Assembly (NCBI GenBank): GCA_027627225.1 | Contig: JAPFQT010000034.1 | Location: forward strand, 1,394,001-1,458,000 | DNA: 64,000 nucleotides | DNA from: Congeria kusceri | Lineage: Eukaryota; Mollusca; Bivalvia; Myida; Dreissenidae | Direction: 5' to 3' | Part shown: piece after piece, positions 25,300-36,633 of the stretch | Numbering within the stretch: the first letter of the stretch is position 1 | Layout of the letters: each line of letters starts with the position of its first letter | Program-made: the position numbers and the translations under genes | Notes under the pieces: model-generated | Databases searched by the model: none | The model's input: the letters and a program-made list of their open reading frames with translations, nothing else | Told to the model about the DNA's origin: nothing

Positions 25300-25610
25300 T
25301 GTCATTGCAAGTTGATTTATTATTTTTAGCTCTACTGGCAACATGCTAGAGAGCTTGTGCGGCACGGTTGTCATTATCAAATAAAACAAGCAATGTTTAT
25401 CTAAATGTAAGCGATTTGGCCAGGGGTCTAGGTTAGTGATGGGCTGATTGATCGTTTAGTCAAATAATCATGACGAACAGAGCCATGACGTGATGATGAT
25501 TATAAAATGTATGGACAAAATTTGTACATGTCATCGGTAGTACTTTTGGCCAAAACTGTATTCTGTAGTCAAAAAAATGTAGTGTTCTGCAAATCTAAAC
25601 TGTTTAATGG
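25300..25610. repeat. Segment inverted relative to block B (42550-42870)
   Basis: TGTCATTGCAAGTT (25300), GGTAGTACTTTTGG and AAAACTGTATTCTGTA (about 25550) occur in block B only as reverse complements, in reversed order. Block B flanks on both sides are in direct orientation. Confidence 0.7.
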
Positions 25611-26895
25611 CCCAAACTTATTAAACACGTCTGATAGTGTAGTTAATCTGTGTCCAAAATTTTAGTCATTAATAAGCAACAATTCTGACTAAATAATCGA
25701 TTAATCAGGCTTCCTGAAAGTAAAGGAAATACACATAGACTGCAACGTTTCAATGATTTACATTGTTTTATTTAGTTTCGCAGTAAATATGTGTCTGATT
25801 TATATGGCAATTATGAAGGAAATAGGCATAGAACATGTTTTTGTAATTACAGTTTGTGAACTGCATTGTCCTACAAACACGCTGGACTATTGACAAGATA
25901 CATATCTGATATATTAATTATTGAAAAGTTAAGCAACCGCACAAACACTATAAATCTTTATCTTGTGTTGGTTACAGAAATGCAAAATTTATTTAAAACA
26001 ATATAGCATAAATAAAAGCTAAACAAATTAATACAAAGACCATAACGGTATTGTTTTATTTTTACATTTTATAACATTTGTTCAAACCTTTCACAAAAGT
26101 AAGATCTCCATCTTTAACAATACTGAGTGGAGCCATCATGGTCTTCTTTGTTTGTAATTAAGACATGTAACAGCTTTGCTAGAGACAAATATTAATTGAA
26201 TAAATCATATTAAAATATATAAATGTATACATTTTATTATATTTAATAATGTATTTACTTATATGTGCATGTGTATTATTTAATTATATTATTTGGTCAC
26301 TGAAACATATAAATGAATTGCATCACCTGTTCAAGTCAGAAGAAAGGGATTGGACATTTTTCAAGACGAAAACTCATGCATACATATCTTTAATTAATCG
26401 ACTAATCCCAAATCTTAACCAACTAATTAATCATTACCTATTAGTAGTTGATTAATGGACGAAATGATTAATCTGCACAACACTAACGTCTGGTAGGAGA
26501 GCAGGAGGCTACAAGTCACTAAATAATCTTTGGACTAGAACACTCCGATGATATGCGCCACAAACAATCAGTAGAAATACTTCAGACACTTGAACACATT
26601 TTTTGGATGCTGAATATCGATATCAAATTTAAAGAATCAAACATTGAATGATATTAAGATCATAGGTACCTCAGGAAAAAATACATATACATATACCTTT
26701 AATGAGTAATTTCCTACATTTAATGGCACATATAATATACACTACAAATAGACTTTTGAAACCAACTATTATTCATAAAATTGCATCGCAAGTGTCAAAC
26801 GATTACAATTCATAGTATTTCTAACCGATGTCCTAACACTAAATAATACTAAGTATTTCAGTTCATGATTATAAACAAGACATTATAGAGCTCAA

Positions 26896-27435
26896 GCACT
26901 ATTTGGCTTGGTGCTGGCCTTCATTAGACCAAGTTACTTATGTCATTACTGACAATTGTTCAACTATTGGACTGGAAACTTACCAATAGTATGCACTATT
27001 TGGCTTGGTGCTGGCCTTCATTAGACCAAGTTACTTATGTCATTACTGACAATTGTTCAACTATTGGACTGGAAACTTACCAATAGTATGCACTATTTGG
27101 CTTGGTGCTGGCCTTCATTAGACCAAGTTACTTATGTCATTACTGACAATTGTTCAACTATTGGACTGGAAACTTACCAATAGTATGCACTATTTGGCTT
27201 GGTGCTGGCCTTCATTAGACCAAGTTACTTATGTCATTACTGACAATTGTTCAACTATTGGACTGGAAACTTACCAATAGTATGCACTATTTGGCTTGGT
27301 ACTGGCCTTCATTAGACCAAGTTACTTATGTCATTACTGACAATTGTTCAACTATTGGACTGGAAACTTACCAATAGTATGCACTATTTGGCTCGGTACT
27401 GGCCTTCATTAGACCAAGTTACTTATGTCATTACA
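26896..27435 (+). repeat. 97-bp tandem array, five full units plus a partial one
   Basis: Units start at 26896, 26993, 27090, 27187, 27284 and 27381 (each GCACTATTTGGCT..). The first four read as identical. The fifth differs (GGTACTGG) and the sixth, partial unit has GGCTCGGTACTGG. That is the form found in all units of the related 96-bp array at 63149-63436. The array is the core of a longer repeat ending near 27690 with TAGCTCACACTTGAGC..GCGAGCTAAAAA, another hairpin-type terminus. Confidence 0.85.
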
Positions 27436-28030
27436 ATGAATAATTGTCGTAAAATACATGTTTCTTACCCAAATTGACAACACACAGTATCAAATGTTCA
27501 TTTCTACTAGATTCTGTAAGGACTGAACATATCTGGGGTTTTTTCAACTTCTATCCAGTTTCAGAGAAGTTGTTAAAAGCAAAATACAGAATGTTATTTA
27601 CAAACGACAGACAACAAATGATGATGGAGGTGATGAGTGGCCACAATAGCTCACACTTGAGCACTTTAAAATAAGGCGAGCTAAAAACCTGTTGATTGCA
27701 ATCATACTTCATTTAGAGGAAACAACTGTTTTTGATATTTTACCTTTGTAAAACACTCCAAGTTGCAATCCTTGACTTGACAACTATCCCAACTAGTCCC
27801 TTCCACATACGCAGGAGAGGTTGGTACAGGAGTACAGGTCCAGTGTCTGGCTCACATTCCATTCCCACTGTTTACAGAACTTGAGTCCCTGGCTGACCAA
27901 TCTGTCCTCTGTACTTCAACTGTGTATACACAACAGAAAAATTATAGGCTCACGTGGATGGTATGTTAGTAAGTATAAGAATTAGTAGGAAAATCATCAC
28001 GTGTTCTTGTGATTCTGTGAGTACTCAACA

Positions 28031-28319
28031 GGCCATCTGTAGTCGAATAGAGAAGTGTTTTCTTTAACGCAGAATTTTGAAAAGTGCAATGACGTCATAG
28101 CATGTGTGTAAACTAACCAATTGTCTTTAACAACATTAATAGCAGATGACACTGAATGCTTCTGATTGGATGGTCATGATACAGCACTGCTGTTGACAAT
28201 CGAAAGTGAGATTACCGTAAATGACTGATAACAATCGCTGATTAGATAATTGATCAGATTATAAACAATACACAGTGTACAGTCACACTCTCAGGATAAT
28301 AATTGCAAGGTTGTTTTGT
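28031..28319. other. Noncoding spacer
   Basis: Nothing recognised. Confidence 0.4.
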
Positions 28320-28450
28320 CAATATACCGGGCTACCAATGATAGAAATTTTAAGTAGCCCGACAGGCGTGTGCTTGGAATTTTAGGTAGCCCGACTGAAA
28401 TTTTCGGTAGCCCTCGGGCTCCGGGCTATGGGTTGTCGGACACTGGGTTT
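28320..28450. repeat. Short GTAGCCCG-rich repeat
   Basis: About four repeats of roughly 38 bp share GAAATTTT(A/C)(A/G)GTAGCCCG (for example 28346, 28376, 28398), with the inverse motif CGGGCTAC at 28328. Origin unknown. Confidence 0.5.
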
Positions 28451-28563
28451 CAGAGGAGACGATTTTTTATGTAAATTGTTGACGACAGTGACGGAAGACG
28501 ATGACGCCGGACGGTGACTGACCAGCATAGCTCGACCTTGAGCACTTTGTGCTCAGGTGAGCT
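28451..28563 (+). mobile_element. 3' end of a hairpin-type element
   Basis: GACGGAAGACGATGACGCCGG leads into a hairpin: CTTGAGCAC pairs with GTGCTCAGG inside AGCT..AGCT flanks (28529-28563), followed by AAAAA. The rest of the element is not resolved. Confidence 0.55.
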
Positions 28564-29259
28564 AAAAAGACAATTTTAAAGCTATCATATTTTATGCTAA
28601 TTAACCTGATGTATACAAACAAACATAAGATCCTGTTACAATTTAACTTGTTTATAATATATGAGACTGTCACTAAGTTTACACCTACATGAACAACACC
28701 TTATATTGACAGAAATATTACCCAGACATATATACAGATCTGAGGACTCTAGACTACACAAGCCCAAAACTTGGAATACTGATGACACATTGAATTGGTC
28801 ATAAAACAGTTATTTTAATAACAGATTCTATTACCTAACCATGTTGGTAAATTTTTAATTTTAAATAATACATGTTTTAATCGTGGTGCAAATATTTTCG
28901 ACTGTTGCCCAGTCCGACGAACTGCTTCATGCGCAGAATGATGCGCATAAATGTAAGTCAATATTTGTGACATGAAGTCACTGTCGCGCACTACAAAAAC
29001 GTCCAGGAAACCAAGGAACAAATTAACAGCTGAAAACACCTGAAACCCCTTACAATGTCACATAAATGCAAGGTGAATGGCATCCCGAGACACTTCAAAA
29101 TGCAAATGTTTTAAAATGCTGATATACAGTTTTGTTAAATACCAGTAATAACATGAACTATCACTGTCACTGATGACTGCCCCCCATGCCACACTGATAG
29201 TGACTGAATGAATTGTATGACGTATGAATAACATAGGCCTAATAATTATGTAGTTTTTG
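28564..29259. other. AT-rich noncoding stretch
   Basis: Nothing recognised. Confidence 0.4.
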
Positions 29260-29640
29260 CCCAGACAGTATTTTTAAACTATTGGTCAGTTTTTACATCT
29301 ATAAGTCAGGTAAACCCTGACCTTTGTCCTGAGGATCCAATAATCAACAAGGAACTTCTACATCATGACCTACCAATTTTTTCCGAACATAGGCCCAGGG
29401 CTCCACAGTTATTGCACAATGATCAATAACCTACCACCCACTTTTATGAACCAAGGCGTATGGGTTTTTGCCAGGACAATGTTTTACGACTTTTGGACAG
29501 TGTGATCTTGTCTTTTGACCCAAAGACCCAACCATCAAAAGAGAACCTCTACTAGTCATGGCCATTGCAACCAACTAAGTTGGAAGAATTTAGGTTGAAA
29601 GGACTGTGTCAACGAAAAGGGCATCAAGGTGGTAATTTAT
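29260..29640 (+). repeat. Family L tandem repeat, two units
   Basis: Two units of about 190 bp share TTTTTGCC(C/A)(A/G)GACA, TTTTGACCC-like CCTTTGTCC, AGACCCAACCATCAA against GGATCCAATAATCAA, and GAACTTCTAC/GAACCTCTAC followed by CATGACC/CATGGCC. Confidence 0.5.
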
Positions 29641-29726
29641 TTAAAAGATCTGAAAATAAGATATTAACAATGGCTTATAACAATGGTTGGAGAAATATAT
29701 AATGGGGGAAATAGTATTTCATTCTA

Positions 29727-30118
29727 AGATAACTAGATGTGCCACGACACATGTTAGGACACAGACAAAAAGCACATTGCCAACACTAATTTTTGCCTTG
29801 ACAAATTTATTTTCATATATATTCTATAGCAGAAAAAATGACCAAAATTCTGCCAAAATTGCTCGCAGCCAAAATGCCTTCATTTACAATCACCTACTCA
29901 TTCAGTCCTTCAGCTGTGAAAGTTTGGGCAACTTCGCAGAGGAGTTGAGGCCACAAAGTATACATTCTCTAGTGGAAAAATAGACAAAGGGTCATAATTC
30001 CGCCAAAATGTGTCGCAGCCAAAATTCCTTCCTTTAAAATCACCAACACATTAATGTCCTTTACCTGTGAAAGTTTGAGCTAAATCTGCCCAGCAGTTAA
30101 ATAGGAGATGAATCACCC
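29727..30118 (+). repeat. Tandem-core element, family H
   Basis: Starts ACTAGATGTGCCACGACAC. Two units carry TTCTGCCAAAATTGCTCGCA and TTCCGCCAAAATGTGTCGCA, then CCTTCATTTACAATCACC, TTCAGCTGTGAAAGTTTG and AGAGGAGTTG. Same family as 20560-20900. Confidence 0.6.
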
Positions 30119-30138
30119 TGAATATCTAATCCTTATTT

Positions 30139-30507
30139 AACTAGACATGTGTCAGTAGGACACGGATGCCCCGACATTCCGCTGGTTGTCACAAAACTCT
30201 GCTGATGTCAGAAAAAATGCACCAAAATACCAAGCTGCACAAGTTCACATGCTGATAAATATGTTTATAAAGTTTCATCAGTATAGCAGTTATAATTGTT
30301 AAGTTACACGCAACACAAATCCCAAAACGTTATTTTTTGCTTAAAAAAGGGCCATAACTCCACTGGTGGTGGAAAAAAATGCACCGAAATACCCAGGTGC
30401 GCAAGTTCACATGCTGATTAATATGTATATAAAGATTCATCACTCTAGCACCAAAACGTTTTGAGCTACACGTGACACAAGTCCAAAAATGTCATTTTTT
30501 GTTAAAC
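30139..30507 (+). repeat. Tandem-core element, family J
   Basis: Starts ACTAGACATGTGTCAGTAGG with ACACGGATGCCCC, in which TGTC..GACA can form a small stem. Two units of about 170 bp contain AAAATGCACCAAAATACC / AAAATGCACCGAAATACC, AAGTTCACATGCTGAT and CATCACTCTAGCA-type phrases. A further unit and a GGGGGCATAC end are at 36240-36450. Confidence 0.6.
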
Positions 30508-31740
30508 AAGAGGGCCAAAAGGCCCTAGGTCGCTAAGGAACTAAACTATTTGAGCAAGTTTTATGAAGATTCATCTAAAAATCCAACCTCTATTTTTCAC
30601 AAGCTTTTTTACAATTTGACCTTGTTACCTAGCTTTTGACCCCATATCACCTGGTTTCGAACTTGTGCCAGATATCATTGGGACAAATGTTCTAAGCAAG
30701 TTTCATGATGATTGGCCTATAAATGTGCCCTCTAGAGTGTTCACAAGCTTTTTCTTCAATTTGGCCTGGTGACTTAGTTTTTTACCACACACGACCCAGT
30801 TTCAAACTCTTCCGAGATAACTCTGAATCAAATGTTCTGAGCAAGTTTCAGGAAGAATGGGCCAAAAATGTGACTTCTAGAGTGTTCACAAGCTTTTTCT
30901 TCAATTTGCCCTCATGACCTAGTTTTTGACCCCGCGTGACCCTGTCTCGAACCCATCTGAGATATCATTGGGACAAATGTTCTGCGCAAGTTTCATGATG
31001 ATTTGGCTATAAATGTGGCCTTTACAGTGTTTACAACGTTTTCCTTCAATTTGCCCTAGTTACCTAGTTTCTGACCCCACATGACCCAGTTTCAAACTCG
31101 TCCGAGATATGATTGGGACAAATGTTCTGAGCAAGTTCGATGATGACTGGGCTATAACTGTGGCCTCCAAAGTGTTCACAAACTTTGTCTTCAATTTAGC
31201 CTGGTGACCTAGTTTTAGCCCCACATGACCCAGTTTCAAACTTTTCTGAGATATCATAGTACAAATGTTCTAAGCAAGTTTCATAATGATTGGGTTACAA
31301 ATGTTGCCTCTAGAGCGTTTACAAGCTTTTTGTTCAATTTGGCCTGTTGACCTGGTGACAAGCTTTTTAAAGTTTTCAATATAGCCATATAAGGAAAACT
31401 GCCCCGTCCCCTGGCGGCCATGTTTTTCAACATAGCGGAACCATTTTACAACTGCCCCAAGATATCATAAGAACAACTGTCCTGAGCAAGTTTCATGTTG
31501 ATTGGACAAAAAAAAATTAATCTGACTTTCGGAGCGTTCACAAGCTTTTTCTATAGCCATATAAGGAAAACTGCCCCGCCCCCTTGCGGCCATATTTTTC
31601 AACGGAGCGAAACCATTTTCGAATTTGGCCTAGATATCATAAGAACAAATGTTCTGAGCAAGTTTCATGTGCATTGGTCTAAAAATGTGACTTCTTTAGA
31701 GTTCACAAGCTTTTTCTTCAATTTGACCTAGTGACCTAGT
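30508..31740 (+). repeat. Family N 145-bp tandem array with family M module
   Basis: ACAAGAGGGCCAAAAGGCCC followed by TAGGTCGCT gives the 5' signature. GTTCTAAGCAAG or GTTCTGAGCAAG recurs at 30689, 30834, 30979, 31124 and 31267, a strict 145-bp period with AGAGTGTTCACAAGC, TTCAATTTGGCCTGGTGACC, and CCGAGATATCATTGGGAC in each unit. After 31380 the unit changes to one containing the family M phrase CATATAAGGAAAACTGCCCC. No hairpin 3' end is seen. Confidence 0.75.
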
Positions 31741-33359
31741 TTTCAGACCTGTTTAACCCTTTCAAGCTTTGTCAGTAGTCTAATAAGTTGTATCAGTAGT
31801 TTTTGATATCTGTCAGTAGTAACTTACAGTCAACCACCGTTTTACACAACAAAGATTTATTAACCACAAAATGACAAAACATGGATATTAATAAATATTT
31901 AGCAATATTATGTATCAAAATCAAAATATCTTTAATGGTTGATATTAAAAGTCAGCATTACACAACTGATAAGCTTAAAGATTATACGTGCTTATTACAG
32001 ATTTCTAAACAGTGCTTGCCACATATTTTTTCAGGCGCCCCGGTCCCGAGGGGTGGGTTAGGGAGGTGTATACGTCGATTTTTTTCATGTCAAATGACGT
32101 TAACTGGTGCGTTTTACCTCTTAAAATTAAGGCTAACACGTTGTGTTTTTTTTATTATTTAAACGAAATGAAATACACGAAACGTCAAGGCTTAAACGGT
32201 ACTGTATACCTCTAGCTTTTTAAAAGCAAAAGCGTCATTGTTGTTGCGAAACTGAAAGTAATCATTTTTTCCTGGATGTTTATGACTAGTGTGCATCACA
32301 TTCGCTCAGTGACGTCACGTTCAAACACACTATTCTTGTTGTTATTGAATCGTACAGTTACACTGGCTCTACTTATGGAGCCTTTTTCATTCGATTAATT
32401 AGGTTCATATGGGCATGTGTTTAGTGTTTTTTTTATATGTTTTTATCGAAATGACAGTTGAACTCGTAGTACTGATTGGATAATTGGTGCATTATAAAGA
32501 TCTTGGTTAAATCCATGTTTATTATCCATGCTTTGTTCTTGCAAAAACGGCGGGAAAATTTCCTCGTGCATGTCAGGCCTACGCGCGTCAAATAATACAG
32601 ACGTGCATCATACTGTACAGGGCATTATTTTCTGCGGAGACTGTTTTAACAATTAAAGGGAATACTTACAAATAATACTTAAAACCAGAAAAAGATGTAA
32701 AGTTTTCGGTATAAGAAAACATGGCACCTGGACTGTTGTGATGATTATGGACCCGACTAAAAACATCCCGTAGAATTTTGAATCTTTTAAAATACTGTTT
32801 AAAAGTTTCTGAGATTTGTAAACGTTTTTTTAGCAAAACACTATGGATAAAAAAGATGACTTATCAATATAAAGTTCTCAGCAGAGTGAACAGAAACAAC
32901 AAAATTGCATGAGCATTAGCTTTCACGAGACAAAAGATATACAAATTATTTAAAAATTGATTTAAAATATTGTTATTAACGTTCGTTTTCATCCCTAAAA
33001 TAACCAAACATTGAAAAGAGCCCTTGTGCGAGACACCAAACTCTGATTTTGGGCATGTCTCGGACCTACACAGCTGCATAACTTAACAACAAATTGTTAA
33101 CTGTGATGACAAGCGCTCGCATAATAGTCTCTATTACCAATTATACGTACACAAAATATACTGATAACAAATTGCGCATCGGGGACTCTGATTTTATATA
33201 ACACTGATGCACTAAAGAGCAAAATGTGGTATTATTAACAAAAAGAAGCCAACAAAACAATTTTTTTACTGCAAATGACCAATTTCCGTAGTATTTTCAA
33301 TATCAATCCGTTGTGCGTAGTTTCTGTGGTAAAATGGTAGCAAATACGGACAATCTGTA
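31741..33359. other. AT-rich noncoding stretch
   Basis: No coding exon or repeat could be supported. A slightly more GC-rich stretch at 32540-32620 has GGCGGGAAAATTT and ACGCGCGTC but no gene. Confidence 0.4.
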
Positions 33360-33470
33360 GGATTAAACAGGTCTGACTTTTTTAACCGCACATGACCCAG
33401 TTTCAAACTCATCAGAGATATCATTGGGACTAATGTTCTGTACAAGTTTCATAAGGCTAACAAAAATTAA
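33360..33470 (+). repeat. Family N remnant
   Basis: One decayed unit: ACATGACCCAGTTTCAAACT, then GAGATATCATTGGGACTAATG and CAAGTTTCATAA. Confidence 0.55.
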
Positions 33471-35499
33471 TGACTTGTTTCTCGGGCACTTTTTCCAAAA
33501 ATTCAGGAGGGAGGGTGCTTTTTTTTTTCTCCTACTCTTTTCTATTGGCACCATGTAATGGTTTATTACAACAAGTAAATAAGTACAGATTAAAGATAAT
33601 TTTAAACGCTGGGGTCTACTTCTCTGATTTTGCAGTGGTAAAGCAATTAACCTACATTTGGAGAGTGGGCTGAACATACCAGACAGTGATTGGTGATAAG
33701 AGCAGTCAGTTTGTAAACAGAGGCTTGTAAACAGAGACACATGTTGTGTTTGAAGGGAGAGCAGTGACAACTATGTAACTTGCTTCTCCATCTATCAGAT
33801 GAGACCCAGGATGTAAACACTGCACTGAGTCAGCAGCTTTCTACTGGCTGTGTAAAGTTCATGACCTTTTTGTGGGTGGGATTATCTTTTCCAGGGAATT
33901 TTGAATTTTCCAACAGGCAATAAAATATTTTATTTGAATATAAACGAAGTGAAACTCCAGTTGCGACAGAGAACTCTTATTAGCAGCACGACGTCCTTTA
34001 TGACCAGTGACCAGTTGCCAAAAAATTACGCAGCACATCACAAAAACATATAACAAACACAAAACACACATGAATAAAACTGGGGTCACCACCTTGGAAC
34101 GGTCAATGCAAAGCATTTGGGGTTTAAACCGGTTTATGTGCGCACGAACCTCACGCTTGGCCCAGAATTATTCACAAAACATGTAAGTGTAAATAGAAAT
34201 TAACCTCATAGCATTTCAAATTTAACAGCAATACAAGAGAATAGAGTAGCAGAATTGCAACTTTCTGAGGCACGATAAAATGAAACGAAAAACAAGTATC
34301 AACTACATCTCGTCTTTTTATAAAAAGACATAGCATCATATAGTTCAAAATTTTCAGTTCATCGCCATGCAATTTCAGGAAGAAGCCGTAATATTGGGTG
34401 TAAAAAGCCAGATTACATAGCTTTGTTGTATATGTTTATTTTAAACATATATTTTATATTTGTATAAAATAAACATATTTTATTTTTAAAACAAGGGTAA
34501 ACAGTGTTTTATAGCAATAATTTTTAATATGCCAAAAGCTTATCTGTTAATTTACTTGTGTGCTAAATTTCAAAGAAAAATAATCATTAAAACCAGAGAA
34601 AATAGAAAATGTGTTTTCATCCTTCTACTCCTGACAGACCAGTGTTTAATTTGAATGCTCATAATTTACATAAGTGCTTTCAAATTGATTTACCATCAGC
34701 ATTAAAGTACTTCTATCTCAAGAATTTAACTTTTCGTAATTCATATTTTTTAAAGCAGTCAAAAATATGAATTATTTATGCAATAAATCACCAATAATTT
34801 TTGAAAAAAAAAATCAACACTTGTCAATGCAGCTGGCATTTTTGTTTGTTTCCATAGGACTTATATTGAAACACATTTTCTTAAAAAAAAAAAATGGAAT
34901 GCTATTACACAAGCAAAAGCATCTACGAAACAAACGTTTAAATCAACAAATAGACGTTATTTATAAAGGTTTCCAATCGAATATGACTTCTTTTGCAAAA
35001 TTTACACAGTATTTCACAATTTGTGTATATCCGATTTATATAATAAAATCAGACAGGAAGAAATTTACTGGAAATACCGAAATCTCCAACAGTTTTCTCT
35101 TCTTTAGCTATGTTAAAATGTGGATTCATTTAATTGTAAGCCGCTGTCATATATGTATACATCGTAATTTTAGCAACAGTTCTTATGAATGTATATGGTG
35201 TTTATTTGTCTAAAATCCGTTTCTTATTTACGAAAGGCATAATTCAAAAGTACTTGGTACGAACGGAATATACTATAATGTACATGCTTGTTTACTCCAG
35301 TGTCATCACCAGTTATCACATACAGAAAATAGACCATATCAAGTTACCAAAATGTTAATAATTTACAGATTTCAATGCGTAGTTTTCGTCTTTTGTACGG
35401 TAACATGCCCATTAGAAAAACTTTCTGCAAATTTTTATTTTTATTCACATATTTCTGGACTGCTCCTTTAAAACCCTGGTGCGATCGTCAAAAAATATA
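33471..35499. other. AT-rich noncoding stretch
   Basis: Several open frames up to 148 codons occur (34767-35213) but consist of Ile/Lys/Phe/Tyr-rich low-complexity translation, without domains or splice context. None is called. Confidence 0.4.
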
Positions 35500-36235
35500 T
35501 ATTTTTTTTTGTTTAGCCTAAAGATTGGGCAATAAATGTGGCCTCTAGTATTCACAAGATTTTTTTTAAAGTTTTCAATAAAGCCATATAAGGAAAACTG
35601 CCCTGCACTGTGACGGCCATGTTTTTCAACGGACTGGAACCATTTTTCGAACTCGGCTGAGATATAATAAGAACAAATGTTCTCAGCAAGTTTCATGTTG
35701 ATTGGGCAAAAAATGTGACTTCTATAGTGTTCACAAGCTTTTTCTATAGCCATATAAGGAACACTGTTCCGCCCACTGGCGGACATATTTTTCAACGGAG
35801 CAGAACCATATTAAACTTGCCCCAGATATCATAAGAACAAATATTCTGAGCAAGTTTCATGTTGACTGGGCAAAAATTGTGAGTTCTAGTGTTCACAAGC
35901 TTTTTCTACAGCCATATAAGGATAACTGCCCATCCCCCTGGGGGCCATGTTTTTCTAAGGAGCAGAACCATTTTCAAACTCCACCAAGATATCATAAGAA
36001 AAAGCTTCCGAGCAAATTTCATGTTGATCGGGCAAAAAATGTGACTTCTAGAGTGTTCACAAGCTGTTTCTTTAATTTCACCTAGTGATCTAATTTTTGA
36101 CCCCACATTAACCAGTGTCAACAATGTCCAAGATATCATTCGGACAAATGTTCTGGGCAAGTTTCATGGAGATTGGGCAAAAAATGTGACCTCTAGAGTA
36201 TTCACAAGGTAAATGTTGATGACAGAAGACAGACA
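35500..36235 (+). repeat. Family N/M mixed tandem array
   Basis: About four units carry ACAAATGTTCTGAGCAAGTT, CACAAGCTTTTTCTATAGCC and GCCATGTTTTTCAACGGA with variants. It merges directly into a family J unit at 36240. Confidence 0.65.
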
Positions 36236-36455
36236 AAAGGTGATCACAAAAGCTAAAAGGGCCAAATCTCTGCTAATGTCGGAAAAAAATGCAACAAACC
36301 CAGGTGCACAAGCCCCGATGCCGATGAATATGCTTATAAAATTTCATCACTATAGCAGTTATACTTTTTGAGTCATGCGCGACGCAAATTTCCGACGGAG
36401 AGACAGACGGACAAGGGCAAATCTATATGTCCCCCCCCCTGTCTAAAGTGGGGGC
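36236..36455 (+). repeat. Family J unit and TATGCCCC-type 3' end
   Basis: Contains AAAAATGCAACAAACCCAGG, GATGAATATGCTTATAAA and GACGGAGAGACAGACGGAC. It ends with TATGTCCCCCC opposite GGGGGCATAC (36409-36450), which can form a stem. Confidence 0.55.
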
Positions 36456-36633
36456 ATACAAATCCTTAAGAACTAAAGAGAACAAATTTATATTTTAAAT
36501 GTTTCATAAATCACGTAAAATACTATAAAATATGTTTTATACAAGGGTATTGTATAGCTTTATTATGTATGTAGTCTGATTTACTTTTACATTCGATACA
36601 TAATCATAATTGAAAATCTACAGATAACACATA

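Larger units (their letters stand above)
21975..28030 (+). repeat. Paralogous block A, part 2 (pairs with 40660-43035; 3' part pairs with block C)
   Basis: Collinear with 40660-43035 apart from insertions and one inversion. Examples are ACCAGAAAC (22065 / 40731), GAGAAATGCTCAT (about 23016 / 40920), CGCAGGGCTGTA (about 23085 / 40991) and AGCACAGAGATGT (about 23705 / 41830). From about 26610 on it also matches 53500-53569 joined to 62951-64000. Block A carries extra insertions at 22074-22802 and 23842-25155 that block B lacks. Confidence 0.75.

Noticed and set aside
26896..27435. CRISPR-like array
   Set aside because: Units are contiguous 97-bp tandem repeats without unique spacers, in eukaryotic DNA.
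30508..31370. Nucleosome-phased centromeric satellite
   Set aside because: The 145-bp period is suggestive, but the array is short, has a mobile-element 5' signature and merges with other element modules.
33363..33770. 135-codon minus-strand open frame
   Set aside because: Begins in low-complexity sequence and ends in a family N remnant. No domain and no splice partners.
34767..35213. 148-codon plus-strand open frame
   Set aside because: Composition is that of AT-rich noncoding DNA (Ile/Lys/Phe/Tyr). No motif, signal or neighbour supports it.
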